Notes: a model not told the origin generated them from the letters alone. Counted from the stretch's first letter, positions 36,370-49,722 are shown. The stretch is 64,000 nucleotides of DNA from Aedes albopictus (GCF_035046485.1 NC_085138.1:62364580-62428579), one strand, 5' to 3'. Numbers and translations are program-made.

Positions 36370-37425
36370 TTACCTTACCTTACCGGTCAGGCTAAGGCCG
36401 GGGTGGCCTCTGCTGTACATAGTAGCCGCCTCCATTCCACTCGGTCCATGGCTGTTTGTCTCCAGTTCCGCACTCTGCGTAGGGTCCGCAGATCGTCCTC
36501 CACTTGGTCGACCCACCTAGCTCGCTGCGCTCCACGTCTTCTTGTACCGGTCGGATGACTCTCGAGAACCATTTTAGTCGGGTTGCTATCCGACATCCTG
36601 ATGACGTGACCCGCCCACCGTAGCCTCCCGATTTTCGCGGTATGGACGAGGGTTGGTTCTCTCAGCAGCTGATGCAGCTCGTGATTCATTCGCCTTCTCC
36701 AAGTCCCGTCTTCCATCTGCACTCCGCCGTAGATGGTACGCAACACCTTCCGTTCGAAAACTCCATGGGCGCGTTGGTCCTCTGCACGTAGGGTCCATGT
36801 TTCGTGCCCATAGAGGACGACCGGTCTAATCAACGTTTTGTAGATGGTTAACTTCGTGTTACGGCGAACTTTATTCGATCGTAGAGTTTTGCGGAGTCCA
36901 AAGTAAGAACGATTTCCTGCCACAATGCGCCTCTGAATTTCTCTGCTGGTGTCGTTGTCGTCGGTCACCAGTGAGCCCAAGTACACGAATTCTTCAACCG
37001 CCTCGATTTCATCACCGTCGATATGAATTCGGGGTGGCGGGCGCGGTGATTCCTCCCTGGAGCCCTTTGCCATCATGTACTTTGTCTTCGACACATTAAT
37101 GACTAGTCCGATTCGCCTGGCTTCACTCTTTAGTCGGATGTACGTTTCCGCCATCGTCTCAAATTTACGAGCAATAATATCAATATCATCGGCGAAACCA
37201 AGCAGCTGAACGGACTTCGTGAGAATCGTCCCACTCGTGTTTATCCCCGCTCTTCTAATTACACCCTCCAAAGCAATGTTGAACAGCAAGCACGAAAGAC
37301 CATCACCTTGCCGTAACCCTCTGCGAGATTCGAAGGGACTCGAGAGTGTCCCTGATACTCGAACTACGCACATCACTCGGTCCATCGTCGCCTTGATCAA
37401 CCGTATCAGTTTATCCGGGAATCCG
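36370..37425 (-). mobile_element. RTE retrotransposon, 5'-truncated, minus strand, copy A
   Basis: Covers the last 350 or so codons: from just after motif A, through RRGLRQGDGLSCLLF and GFADDIDII, to the C-terminal end and the GGTAA tail repeated three times. The frame is open throughout, and the position that is TGA in the plus-strand copy is CGA here. The insertion is flanked by TTATTCC (36363-36369 and 37426-37432). It lacks the endonuclease and the first half of the reverse transcriptase, so it is dead on arrival. It faces the plus-strand copy 3' end to 3' end across about 1.2 kb. Confidence 0.9.
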
Positions 37426-38794
37426 TTATTCCTGGTGGTATTTAATAAAATCAGCTCGGTCATACACTATGCGAAATTTGGATTTATTTACATTTTAAGC
37501 TAATCCCACGTGTAAATCATGTTATTATTCGTCATAATGAAAACTATGCACTGAACGGTTGAAAACCAGTAGCGACGCACATAAATTCTATCATGATTGA
37601 ATCGACAAAGATTCGATAGCGCTGCACATATTTTCCAAGTGCAAAAGCAACTGGTCACAATCTAAGTGCAAAACTTTTAAATTTAATATGTTATTTATTC
37701 TGAGTGAGTGAGCAAGCATCAAACAGAAGCCAAAACGATGCGAGCGCTATGAGCGAGAAATTTGCGAGCTACAGAATATTTGAATACCTATGCCGTTGAA
37801 AAGGGAAACGATGGGAAGTGAATAGAGTGAGACGTCTGTTTGTCTGTGACTGAAATTTTCGAAAAATTTCTAGTAAAATATGCAGCGCAATCGTTGGTGT
37901 CGTTTTTAGTTTGTTTTTGCGAAATCCAAATAGAATTTCTAGGGGATCCCTGCTTCAATCTCAGGAGGAGGTGCTGGTCGGACATCATAAAGACAAAACA
38001 CAACAATATTGTTAAGAACTCATTTACGCGACTGGTAGGGGAGAATCTGGCGACCTCCCAAAAGAATGTTCCACAAAACACTGATATCTAAAAGGAATGT
38101 CTAATACAAAATGTTGAAAAAATAGCGTAAATCAATGATAAGTTCCCTTTGGAATTTCTTACTTAGTTTTGAAAAGAATTTCCTATTAAATGTCTTGAAA
38201 ATCTCCGGTAAACTCGGACAAGTTTTTAGCCAATTTCCTCACAAATTTCTTCTGCAATTTTCTCAAGAAATTCATGGATTTTATCAGATCAGGAGTTCAC
38301 CATGGATTTATCATAATTTTAGTATGCAAATCTTTCATCTAAAAAAAAAATCGTACTGAAACTCTTTGAAATAATCTGCATAAAATTCATGCTTGATTTT
38401 TTCTAAAAATGTTTCAACAGTTTTGGTATTTTCCGATATAGTCGTAAGCTGTGTAAGTAAAATCAAACTCAAGGGTTCCAAAAATACTTCTAGTGTTAGT
38501 TCAGAAGTATTATTGGAACCCTTGAGTTTAATTTTCAAAATGCTTTCAAAAAGATAAAATAGCAGTATTTTTATTTTTTTGTCAAGACTGGTAAGCCATC
38601 TCTTTGAGTTTCAAAAACTTATGACAGAAAAGAAAACAAGCAAATTAAGCAGAAAATTTCCCACTTCTGAATTTATAAAGGTTGGACCGTTGGACGTTCA
38701 TAAAGAATTCAGTTTAAGATTTTCTGAAGGATAACCGGTAATTTCTCTTGAATAATTTATCAAATAATAATGAATGTTAATATGTGTTGAAAAA

Positions 38795-39067
38795 GGGGTC
38801 TCCAGTTAGCCTAGTGGTTAAGGCTATGGATCGCCAATCCGGAGACGGCGGGTTCGATTCCCGTTCCGGTCGGGAAAAATTTTCTCGACACCCTGGGCAT
38901 AAAGTATCATTGTACTTGCCTCACAATATACAATTTCATGCAATGGCAGGCAAAGGAGGAAGCCCTTCAATTAATAACTGTGGAAATGCTCAAAAGAACA
39001 CTAAGTTGAAGCAAGGCAGGCCAAGTCCCAGTGGGGATGTAGAGCCAGAAAGAAGAAGAAGAAGATA
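38795..39067 (+). mobile_element. tRNA-derived SINE with AAG tail, copy A
   Basis: The head has an A-box-like TTAGCCTAGTGGTTAAGGC and a B-box GGGTTCGATTCCC. The body is about 200 bp and the tail is (GAA)n. A 10-bp duplication TGTTGAAAAA flanks it (38785-38794, 39068-39077). A frame through it (38784-39137) is incidental. Confidence 0.9.
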
Positions 39068-39488
39068 TGTTGAAAAAATTGACGAGTTTCTTGCAAATGT
39101 CTGCTTGCGGGTCAGCACTACCGTTTTTGTCCTTTAAAAGAGAAGATTGACTGACCACTATTACAACAATACAATTCGATCAAATTGCATTACAGATTAC
39201 TCCAGTGCTAGAGGCAGCAGCCATGCTACAATGGATGGTATAACAAAATCATCATCATTATTATCATCAAAAATTTCAAATTTCATAAATTGTTGGACAA
39301 ATAGTTGCAGTCTTTCTCCAAAGAATCACAACATATCACTGAGAAGGATGTATACTAGTAGACAGTAATTTGATGTTCTTATGACAATAATCAAATCAAG
39401 AGAATTTTCTTGTACTATTTTTTTGCTTCACATTTTTTCATGAAGTGAAATTTTGTGGGGGCCCCTTAAATCCGGCACTGAATCCAGC

Positions 39489-40042
39489 TATAATTGTACA
39501 TACACAGTAAAGCTTGCTTTATTTACACCGTATTTATGCATGCCTTACGGCTTGAACAACGTGGTTGCTTGGGTACTACTTATTTCCTTATCCAGATCAT
39601 CTCAGCAAGGGCATCATGATCCAGTATCAACTGCTTGCTATACTCAAACGTGGACTGACAACGCAGACTTCAATCAAACTTAATATCTTCTTAAGAAGAT
39701 TGTACAGCTCTCTCAATTCCTCAGACAATCTTGAGATAAATCTACCGTAGCAGTTCAACAAACTTATATTATCCACAACAAACAAGGGCCCGCAGGCTTT
39801 TACTATCAAATGGTATCTGAACTTATCGTATGAACCAGAAAATTGAGTGACTGCTCAAAAAGTTTACACTTCTCGAGATTGATCTCTACGTGATGCTTAT
39901 TGAGACGACTAATAACTTCCAAAAAACGAGCTTTACAACTTAAACTGTAGATAGTAGCTAGAGCGATCAACGCAGAAATACTTGAAATTTGTTAAGCTAA
40001 CGATCTTCACTGCGCGGAAGGGGGTAATGCTCGGTTTAATTA
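39489..40042. other. unique sequence, nothing recognised (copy A)
   Basis: Between the hAT relic and the next MITE; short frames only, no termini seen. The equivalent in copy B is 47241-47794. Confidence 0.4.
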
Positions 40043-40359
40043 CAGTGGCGTTTCGGTTTTATCACTAGTCGTTTTAATCACTACTCGTTCAAATTCACGG
40101 TTTTCTGTTCGATTATATCACGATTTTCATTTCGTTTTTATCACACTTGTTTTAACACATTTCGAAATCAATATAAAGTCAATACAGCATTGTCCAGTCC
40201 ACCAAAACAGTGAAAAAATATAAGCTACGACGTATATATTATGCAGCGAAACGATTTTGGATAAAAAATTTACATTTATTTCTCGTTTCGCTAAATTCAC
40301 GGTTTCGTTTATATCACGGTAAAATTTTTTTTGACTGTGATAAAACCGAAAAACCACTG
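40043..40359. mobile_element. TA-flanked MITE, 317 bp, copy A
   Basis: Ends CAGTGGCGTTTCGGTTTTAT and GATAAAACCGAAAAACCACTG (last 20 mirrored) are inverted repeats. TA flanks both sides (40041-40042, 40360-40361). A second family member, itself interrupted, lies at 59819-60343. Confidence 0.85.
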
Positions 40360-40415
40360 TACCAGCTATTCTCTACAACAATGTACTCGTTGTACTATAC
40401 TATATGTACTATATA

Positions 40416-42210
40416 CAGGATGTTAGGTTCCTGAGTGCAAACTTTTTAAAGGATGATTGAGGACCATAAATGGTGAAAAAAATTGTTCTACGCATATGGT
40501 CAAATCTCAACCGTTACGTTGTTATTGAACTCCCCATGTTTTTGACTATTATTGCCTTAATTGGCTATAACTTTAAAATGGTCAAACTTAGCGCAGTTCT
40601 TTTATCCTTATTCGAAAGATTATTGAATTTTCTATCAAATGACATCTTTGAATCGATTGGTTTAGGTAAATAACTAAGTTTCCTAGAGCAAATAGCTCAA
40701 CAGTAGTGTTTTAATTTGTTTTTGTAAATTATCTTTGAAAAATGCGTAGTAATTTAAAATTCTTTCTTTGGCAAAGTTGTGGCCCCTGTTCCATTCTACA
40801 ATTCGTTCTTTGACATCAAACTTCTATCTCTTATCGTTTTCTTGCAATTTCCATTTGAACATCTCATTTCAGATCATAAATTTGCAATCATCATGGTAAG
40901 CGCTTTTTTGCGCACTGTGCCGCACATTTAAATCAAAATTGCAAGAAAACGATAAGAATTAGAAGTTTCGCAATAAAGAACGAACTGAAGGGTATAACAC
41001 GGGCCACAACTTTGTCAAAGAAAGAATTTTAATGCATTACGCATATTTCAAAGATAATTGACATAAACAAATTAAAACACACTATTTTTAGCTATTTTGA
41101 TCTAGAAAACTTAGTTATTTAACTAAACCAATCGATTCAAACAGTGTTGCATTTGAACGCGATCAATTTGCGTTCATGTTCATATTCGGCACGCTGCGAT
41201 CAAAACGATTTGAACATTGTTCAGTTCAAAATTTGGAACGCGACCGAGCTCGAAATTGAACGCACCTTGAACAATGAGCAAGAACTGCACCAGTATGCCT
41301 TCATGCTAACATGGTACCCTGGTACCCGCTAAACTGAACATATTTCTGTCATTTTTTCGCCAATTCTAGCAATCTTGGGCTCATTGGATTCAGAATCTGA
41401 CCTTCTATTGTGAGGGGGAACCGATCCGGTCACCGTGGATTGCGGATAATCCGTATTTCGGTGCAGAATCTCAATGCCCGATGCCACAATGTCCTAGGTC
41501 GTATGGCGCATTTTTCCGTGCAACAACGAGTGTATACAAATGCGTCACAAAGTCCTAGGAGAGAAGGCATATAGGATATGACGACGCATCCAAGCTTTTG
41601 GACGTTATTTCGCATAAAAACGCGTCATAAGGACCGAGGCGTTGTTACCCCGGACGTTTCGATCCACTCCCTTCCCAGCCCCACAATGCAATGTATGTAT
41701 GATTACTAATATGGTATTATGTGGTACAGTAAAGGGCCATGTTCCATGATGTTTGATTTGTACAGAACTCTGGACGACTGGACCGATTAATTAGCTTTAC
41801 ATATCGATAGAATAGTGCATTAGAACATTGAGCCGAATAGGGATCTGAACGGGCGTTCTTGAGCAGTGAAAAGCTCTGACACGCAAGTTCAATGTTTACT
41901 GCGTTCACGTTCAAAAAATTGAACGCGTTCAGTTCATTTTTGGCTCGCGTTCAGTTCAAATGCAACACTGGATTCAAAGATGCCATTTAATAGAAAATTC
42001 AATAATCTTTCGAATAAGGGTAAACAAACTGCGATAAGTTTGACCAATTTGAAGTTATATCCAGTTAAGGCAATACGAGTCAAAAACATGGGGAGTTCAA
42101 TAACAACGTAACGGTTGAAATTTGACCATATGCGTAGAACAATTTTTTTTCACCATTTATGGTCCTCTATCACCCTTTAAAAAGTTTGCACTCAGGAACC
42201 TAACACCCTG
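40416..42210. mobile_element. long foldback element (Tc1/mariner-type ends) interrupted by a hAT element, copy A
   Basis: The two ends mirror each other over several hundred bases, from CAGGATGTTAGGTTCCTGAG on the left to CTCAGGAACCTAACACCCTG on the right. TA lies outside each end. The hairpin centre is near 40890. The right arm is interrupted at 41142 by a separate element with its own 8-bp duplication; without it the foldback would be about 958 bp. No transposase. Confidence 0.85.
41142..41970. mobile_element. non-autonomous hAT element, 829 bp, copy A
   Basis: Termini CAGTGTTGCATTTGAACGCG and TTCAAATGCAACACTG are inverted, and the perfect 8-bp duplication GATTCAAA flanks them (41134-41141, 41971-41978). 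Subterminal GCGTTCA/TGAACGC repeats are abundant at both ends. It is inserted in the right arm of the foldback element. No coding capacity is recognised. Confidence 0.9.
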
Positions 42211-42269
42211 TATATAGTGACTCTACGATCGATGCAAATACGAACGGACTCAGACTTATGCACTACATA

Positions 42270-42549
42270 GGGTGGGGCGGGGCAAGATGGGTCAGTGTCG
42301 TTTTCGATCACGATCAACGATCAATTCTGACTATACATGTCAATGGTTGCTCCTCCGTGATTGATCTGAACTGGTACCAGTTGCACTGTGATCCAACTGA
42401 ATAAGGGTCTGGGACATTCCACTTATTCTCAAAGTGAAATTTTAGCAGCTCATGCATATTTGATCAATAACGGCGCCGGCCAAGTCCTTATAGTCAGCTG
42501 GGAAGGGAAAGGAATGTTAGAGTGTACTGGTTGTTGCTACTAGAGACCG
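42270..42549. mobile_element. truncated left end of GGGTGGGGCGGGG MITE plus retroposon, copy A
   Basis: Same sequence as 50324-50604 in copy B: the MITE left end, then the 3' part of a retroposon. It is cut off by the duplication junction and fused to RTE coding sequence at about 42550. Confidence 0.85.
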
Positions 42550-42550
42550 A

Positions 42551-43432
42551 GAGCGGGGATAAACACGAGTGGGACGATTTTCACGAAGTCCGTTCAGCTG
42601 CTTGGTTTCGCCGATGATATTGATATTATTGCTCGTAAATTTGAGACGATGGCGGAAACGTACATCCGACTAAAAAGTGAAGCCAGGCGAATCGGATTAG
42701 TCATTAATGTGTCGAAGACAAAGTACATGAAGGCAAAGGGCTCCAGGGAGGAATCACTGCGCCCGCCACCCCGAATTCATATCGACGGTGATGAAATCGA
42801 GGCGGTTGAAGAATTCGTGTACTTGGGCTCACTGGTGACCGACGACAACGACACCAGCAGAGAAATTCAGAGGCGCATTGTGGCAGGAAATCGTGCCTAC
42901 TTTGGACTCCGCAGAACTCTACGATCGAATAAAGTTCGCCGTAACACGAAGTTAACCATCTACAAAACGTTGATTAGACCGGTCGTCCTCTATGGGCACG
43001 AAACATGGACCCTACGTGCAGAGGACCAACGCGCCCTTAGAGTTATCGAACGGAAGGTGTTGCGTACCATCTACGGCGGAGTGCAGATGGAAGACGGGAC
43101 TTGGAGAAGGTGAATGAACCACGAGCTGCATCAGCTGCTGGGAGAACCAACCATCGTCCATACCGTGAAAATCGGGAGGCTACGGTGGGCGGGTCACGTC
43201 ATCAGGATGTCGGATAGCAACCCGACTAAAATGGTTCTCGAAAGTCATTCGACCGGTACAAGAAGACGTGGAGCGCAGCGAGCTAGGTGGGTCGACCAAG
43301 TGGAGGACGATCTGCGGACCCTACGCAGAGTGCGGAACTGGAGACAAACAGCCATGGACCGAGTGGAATGGAGGCGGCTACTATGTACAGCAGAGGCCAC
43401 CCCGGCCTTAGCCTGACCGGTAAGGTAAGTAG
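42551..43432 (+). pseudogene. RTE reverse transcriptase fragment created by the duplication junction
   Basis: Same sequence as 34311-35192, including the same nonsense TGA (43111-43113) and tail. It begins in the middle of the reverse transcriptase between motifs B and C, at the duplication junction rather than at a retrotransposition 5' end. It is therefore not an independent insertion. Confidence 0.93.
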
Positions 43433-44121
43433 ATCGTGTTCTAGAAAAATCACAATAATTCTTATATAGATGCAATAATAATGTTTATCCTGGACTTTCA
43501 TTACCAACGGAAGTTCATGTTCTAAACAAATTCCCGGTTTTTCCCGTTTTTTCTTTGCGATTTCCGGTTAATTCCCGGTATTTCCCGGTTGGGTGGCCAC
43601 CCTGAATACAACCAGGGCCGAATTTACAAATGTGGGGGCCGGGGCCACATTGTTGTGGGGGCCCTTTATACAGAGGATTTATTTTTATCTCATATAACAT
43701 GGAAAAAAAATTTAAAAAAATATTGTACATTCTAACAAAAACGTATTAATGGAGGTATTAATGTCTTTGTGGAAGAATTTCAATCTAGAACAATAAGCAG
43801 AGCTAGAAAATGTTGATATTTACTAAATTTATTCATAACGGATTTGAAATTTCAGCGTGAAAACAATGACAAAAGAAATAAATATGAAATTAAACATGCT
43901 TTTCGCGAGTGTGCTCGCAGCATTAGATCCCAGATTTAGAAGAAATACATGCCAGTTTTCATAGAGAAACTTCCGAATTTATAGCTGAAACACAGACAAA
44001 CAGATGTATCACTTGGAACAGGAAGCACGGACTCGTGAACGATTCGGCCCGAATCATTCGGGAGCTGCCGGATGCAGATGCGAAGCTAAAAAGTACCTAA
44101 TGTTAAGTCAGATGTTATTCC

Positions 44122-45177
44122 TTACCTTACCTTACCGGTCAGGCTAAGGCCGGGGTGGCCTCTGCTGTACATAGTAGCCGCCTCCATTCCACTCGGTCCA
44201 TGGCTGTTTGTCTCCAGTTCCGCACTCTGCGTAGGGTCCGCAGATCGTCCTCCACTTGGTCGACCCACCTAGCTCGCTGCGCTCCACGTCTTCTTGTACC
44301 GGTCGGATGACTCTCGAGAACCATTTTAGTCGGGTTGCTATCCGACATCCTGATGACGTGACCCGCCCACCGTAGCCTCCCGATTTTCGCGGTATGGACG
44401 AGGGTTGGTTCTCTCAGCAGCTGATGCAGCTCGTGATTCATTCGCCTTCTCCAAGTCCCGTCTTCCATCTGCACTCCGCCGTAGATGGTACGCAACACCT
44501 TCCGTTCGAAAACTCCATGGGCGCGTTGGTCCTCTGCACGTAGGGTCCATGTTTCGTGCCCATAGAGGACGACCGGTCTAATCAACGTTTTGTAGATGGT
44601 TAACTTCGTGTTACGGCGAACTTTATTCGATCGTAGAGTTTTGCGGAGTCCAAAGTAAGAACGATTTCCTGCCACAATGCGCCTCTGAATTTCTCTGCTG
44701 GTGTCGTTGTCGTCGGTCACCAGTGAGCCCAAGTACACGAATTCTTCAACCGCCTCGATTTCATCACCGTCGATATGAATTCGGGGTGGCGGGCGCGGTG
44801 ATTCCTCCCTGGAGCCCTTTGCCATCATGTACTTTGTCTTCGACACATTAATGACTAGTCCGATTCGCCTGGCTTCACTCTTTAGTCGGATGTACGTTTC
44901 CGCCATCGTCTCAAATTTACGAGCAATAATATCAATATCATCGGCGAAACCAAGCAGCTGAACGGACTTCGTGAGAATCGTCCCACTCGTGTTTATCCCC
45001 GCTCTTCTAATTACACCCTCCAAAGCAATGTTGAACAGCAAGCACGAAAGACCATCACCTTGCCGTAACCCTCTGCGAGATTCGAAGGGACTCGAGAGTG
45101 TCCCTGATACTCGAACTACGCACATCACTCGGTCCATCGTCGCCTTGATCAACCGTATCAGTTTATCCGGGAATCCG
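44122..45177 (-). mobile_element. RTE retrotransposon, 5'-truncated, minus strand, copy B
   Basis: Duplicate of 36370-37425 with the same open frame and the same TTATTCC flanks. It is a product of the segmental duplication, not a separate retrotransposition. Confidence 0.9.
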
Positions 45178-46546
45178 TTATTCCTGGTGGTATTTAATAA
45201 AATCAGCTCGGTCATACACTATGCGAAATTTGGATTTATTTACATTTTAAGCTAATCCCACGTGTAAATCATGTTATTATTCGTCATAATGAAAACTATG
45301 CACTGAACGGTTGAAAACCAGTAGCGACGCACATAAATTCTATCATGATTGAATCGACAAAGATTCGATAGCGCTGCACATATTTTCCAAGTGCAAAAGC
45401 AACTGGTCACAATCTAAGTGCAAAACTTTTAAATTTAATATGTTATTTATTCTGAGTGAGTGAGCAAGCATCAAACAGAAGCCAAAACGATGCGAGCGCT
45501 ATGAGCGAGAAATTTGCGAGCTACAGAATATTTGAATACCTATGCCGTTGAAAAGGGAAACGATGGGAAGTGAATAGAGTGAGACGTCTGTTTGTCTGTG
45601 ACTGAAATTTTCGAAAAATTTCTAGTAAAATATGCAGCGCAATCGTTGGTGTCGTTTTTAGTTTGTTTTTGCGAAATCCAAATAGAATTTCTAGGGGATC
45701 CCTGCTTCAATCTCAGGAGGAGGTGCTGGTCGGACATCATAAAGACAAAACACAACAATATTGTTAAGAACTCATTTACGCGACTGGTAGGGGAGAATCT
45801 GGCGACCTCCCAAAAGAATGTTCCACAAAACACTGATATCTAAAAGGAATGTCTAATACAAAATGTTGAAAAAATAGCGTAAATCAATGATAAGTTCCCT
45901 TTGGAATTTCTTACTTAGTTTTGAAAAGAATTTCCTATTAAATGTCTTGAAAATCTCCGGTAAACTCGGACAAGTTTTTAGCCAATTTCCTCACAAATTT
46001 CTTCTGCAATTTTCTCAAGAAATTCATGGATTTTATCAGATCAGGAGTTCACCATGGATTTATCATAATTTTAGTATGCAAATCTTTCATCTAAAAAAAA
46101 AATCGTACTGAAACTCTTTGAAATAATCTGCATAAAATTCATGCTTGATTTTTTCTAAAAATGTTTCAACAGTTTTGGTATTTTCCGATATAGTCGTAAG
46201 CTGTGTAAGTAAAATCAAACTCAAGGGTTCCAAAAATACTTCTAGTGTTAGTTCAGAAGTATTATTGGAACCCTTGAGTTTAATTTTCAAAATGCTTTCA
46301 AAAAGATAAAATAGCAGTATTTTTATTTTTTTGTCAAGACTGGTAAGCCATCTCTTTGAGTTTCAAAAACTTATGACAGAAAAGAAAACAAGCAAATTAA
46401 GCAGAAAATTTCCCACTTCTGAATTTATAAAGGTTGGACCGTTGGACGTTCATAAAGAATTCAGTTTAAGATTTTCTGAAGGATAACCGGTAATTTCTCT
46501 TGAATAATTTATCAAATAATAATGAATGTTAATATGTGTTGAAAAA

Positions 46547-46819
46547 GGGGTCTCCAGTTAGCCTAGTGGTTAAGGCTATGGATCGCCAATCCGGAGACGG
46601 CGGGTTCGATTCCCGTTCCGGTCGGGAAAAATTTTCTCGACACCCTGGGCATAAAGTATCATTGTACTTGCCTCACAATATACAATTTCATGCAATGGCA
46701 GGCAAAGGAGGAAGCCCTTCAATTAATAACTGTGGAAATGCTCAAAAGAACACTAAGTTGAAGCAAGGCAGGCCAAGTCCCAGTGGGGATGTAGAGCCAG
46801 AAAGAAGAAGAAGAAGATA
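46547..46819 (+). mobile_element. tRNA-derived SINE with AAG tail, copy B
   Basis: Duplicate of 38795-39067 with the same TGTTGAAAAA flanks. Confidence 0.9.
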
Positions 46820-47794
46820 TGTTGAAAAAATTGACGAGTTTCTTGCAAATGTCTGCTTGCGGGTCAGCACTACCGTTTTTGTCCTTTAAAAGAGAAGATT
46901 GACTGACCACTATTACAACAATACAATTCGATCAAATTGCATTACAGATTACTCCAGTGCTAGAGGCAGCAGCCATGCTACAATGGATGGTATAACAAAA
47001 TCATCATCATTATTATCATCAAAAATTTCAAATTTCATAAATTGTTGGACAAATAGTTGCAGTCTTTCTCCAAAGAATCACAACATATCACTGAGAAGGA
47101 TGTATACTAGTAGACAGTAATTTGATGTTCTTATGACAATAATCAAATCAAGAGAATTTTCTTGTACTATTTTTTTGCTTCACATTTTTTCATGAAGTGA
47201 AATTTTGTGGGGGCCCCTTAAATCCGGCACTGAATCCAGCTATAATTGTACATACACAGTAAAGCTTGCTTTATTTACACCGTATTTATGCATGCCTTAC
47301 GGCTTGAACAACGTGGTTGCTTGGGTACTACTTATTTCCTTATCCAGATCATCTCAGCAAGGGCATCATGATCCAGTATCAACTGCTTGCTATACTCAAA
47401 CGTGGACTGACAACGCAGACTTCAATCAAACTTAATATCTTCTTAAGAAGATTGTACAGCTCTCTCAATTCCTCAGACAATCTTGAGATAAATCTACCGT
47501 AGCAGTTCAACAAACTTATATTATCCACAACAAACAAGGGCCCGCAGGCTTTTACTATCAAATGGTATCTGAACTTATCGTATGAACCAGAAAATTGAGT
47601 GACTGCTCAAAAAGTTTACACTTCTCGAGATTGATCTCTACGTGATGCTTATTGAGACGACTAATAACTTCCAAAAAACGAGCTTTACAACTTAAACTGT
47701 AGATAGTAGCTAGAGCGATCAACGCAGAAATACTTGAAATTTGTTAAGCTAACGATCTTCACTGCGCGGAAGGGGGTAATGCTCGGTTTAATTA

Positions 47795-48111
47795 CAGTGG
47801 CGTTTCGGTTTTATCACTAGTCGTTTTAATCACTACTCGTTCAAATTCACGGTTTTCTGTTCGATTATATCACGATTTTCATTTCGTTTTTATCACACTT
47901 GTTTTAACACATTTCGAAATCAATATAAAGTCAATACAGCATTGTCCAGTCCACCAAAACAGTGAAAAAATATAAGCTACGACGTATATATTATGCAGCG
48001 AAACGATTTTGGATAAAAAATTTACATTTATTTCTCGTTTCGCTAAATTCACGGTTTCGTTTATATCACGGTAAAATTTTTTTTGACTGTGATAAAACCG
48101 AAAAACCACTG
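47795..48111. mobile_element. TA-flanked MITE, 317 bp, copy B
   Basis: Duplicate of 40043-40359. Confidence 0.85.
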
Positions 48112-48893
48112 TACCAGCTATTCTCTACAACAATGTACTCGTTGTACTATACTATATGTACTATATACAGGATGTTAGGTTCCTGAGTGCAAACTTTTTA
48201 AAGGATGATTGAGGACCATAAATGGTGAAAAAAATTGTTCTACGCATATGGTCAAATCTCAACCGTTACGTTGTTATTGAACTCCCCATGTTTTTGACTA
48301 TTATTGCCTTAATTGGCTATAACTTTAAAATGGTCAAACTTAGCGCAGTTCTTTTATCCTTATTCGAAAGATTATTGAATTTTCTATCAAATGACATCTT
48401 TGAATCGATTGGTTTAGGTAAATAACTAAGTTTCCTAGAGCAAATAGCTCAACAGTAGTGTTTTAATTTGTTTTTGTAAATTATCTTTGAAAAATGCGTA
48501 GTAATTTAAAATTCTTTCTTTGGCAAAGTTGTGGCCCCTGTTCCATTCTACAATTCGTTCTTTGACATCAAACTTCTATCTCTTATCGTTTTCTTGCAAT
48601 TTCCATTTGAACATCTCATTTCAGATCATAAATTTGCAATCATCATGGTAAGCGCTTTTTTGCGCACTGTGCCGCACATTTAAATCAAAATTGCAAGAAA
48701 ACGATAAGAATTAGAAGTTTCGCAATAAAGAACGAACTGAAGGGTATAACACGGGCCACAACTTTGTCAAAGAAAGAATTTTAATGCATTACGCATATTT
48801 CAAAGATAATTGACATAAACAAATTAAAACACACTATTTTTAGCTATTTTGATCTAGAAAACTTAGTTATTTAACTAAACCAATCGATTCAAA

Positions 48894-49722
48894 CAGTGTT
48901 GCATTTGAACGCGATCAATTTGCGTTCATGTTCATATTCGGCACGCTGCGATCAAAACGATTTGAACATTGTTCAGTTCAAAATTTGGAACGCGACCGAG
49001 CTCGAAATTGAACGCACCTTGAACAATGAGCAAGAACTGCACCAGTATGCCTTCATGCTAACATGGTACCCTGGTACCCGCTAAACTGAACATATTTCTG
49101 TCATTTTTTCGCCAATTCTAGCAATCTTGGGCTCATTGGATTCAGAATCTGACCTTCTATTGTGAGGGGGAACCGATCCGGTCACCGTGGATTGCGGATA
49201 ATCCGTATTTCGGTGCAGAATCTCAATGCCCGATGCCACAATGTCCTAGGTCGTATGGCGCATTTTTCCGTGCAACAACGAGTGTATACAAATGCGTCAC
49301 AAAGTCCTAGGAGAGAAGGCATATAGGATATGACGACGCATCCAAGCTTTTGGACGTTATTTCGCATAAAAACGCGTCATAAGGACCGAGGCGTTGTTAC
49401 CCCGGACGTTTCGATCCACTCCCTTCCCAGCCCCACAATGCAATGTATGTATGATTACTAATATGGTATTATGTGGTACAGTAAAGGGCCATGTTCCATG
49501 ATGTTTGATTTGTACAGAACTCTGGACGACTGGACCGATTAATTAGCTTTACATATCGATAGAATAGTGCATTAGAACATTGAGCCGAATAGGGATCTGA
49601 ACGGGCGTTCTTGAGCAGTGAAAAGCTCTGACACGCAAGTTCAATGTTTACTGCGTTCACGTTCAAAAAATTGAACGCGTTCAGTTCATTTTTGGCTCGC
49701 GTTCAGTTCAAATGCAACACTG
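48894..49722. mobile_element. non-autonomous hAT element, 829 bp, copy B
   Basis: Duplicate of 41142-41970 with the same GATTCAAA duplication. Confidence 0.9.

Larger units (their letters stand above)
35373..39480. mobile_element. hAT-type relic, copy A
   Basis: Left end CAGGGCCGAATTTACAAATG and right end TTAAATCCGGCACTG are imperfect inverted repeats of the CAG(G/T)GCCGGATTTA kind found in hAT elements, each bordered by G-runs (GTGGGGGCC). Flanks AATACAAC (35365-35372) and AATCCAGC (39481-39488) fit an 8-bp target duplication with two changes. No transposase is recognised. An RTE copy and a SINE are inserted inside. Confidence 0.65.
34310..42549. repeat. tandem segmental duplication, copy A (8,240 bp)
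   Basis: The sequence from inside the + strand RTE element (AGAGCGGGGATAAACACG) to inside a retroposon (ends CTAGAGACCGAGAGC) is repeated directly after itself. The junction between copies shows 5 bp of microhomology (AGAGC). Only one substitution was noticed by eye in the part read closely (34987 A against 43227 T). Copy A contains a 488-bp stretch (about 35790-36277) missing from copy B, and lacks a 302-bp insertion present in B. Confidence 0.93.
43613..47232. mobile_element. hAT-type relic, copy B with 488-bp deletion
   Basis: Same ends as 35373-39480. The exon-like segment of copy A is mostly deleted, joining CTTGGAACA to GGAAGCACGG at about 44020. Confidence 0.65.

Noticed and set aside
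38784..39137. 117-codon frame repeated exactly at 46536-46889
   Set aside because: It lies across a tRNA-derived SINE with its own target duplication; the repetition comes from the segmental duplication.
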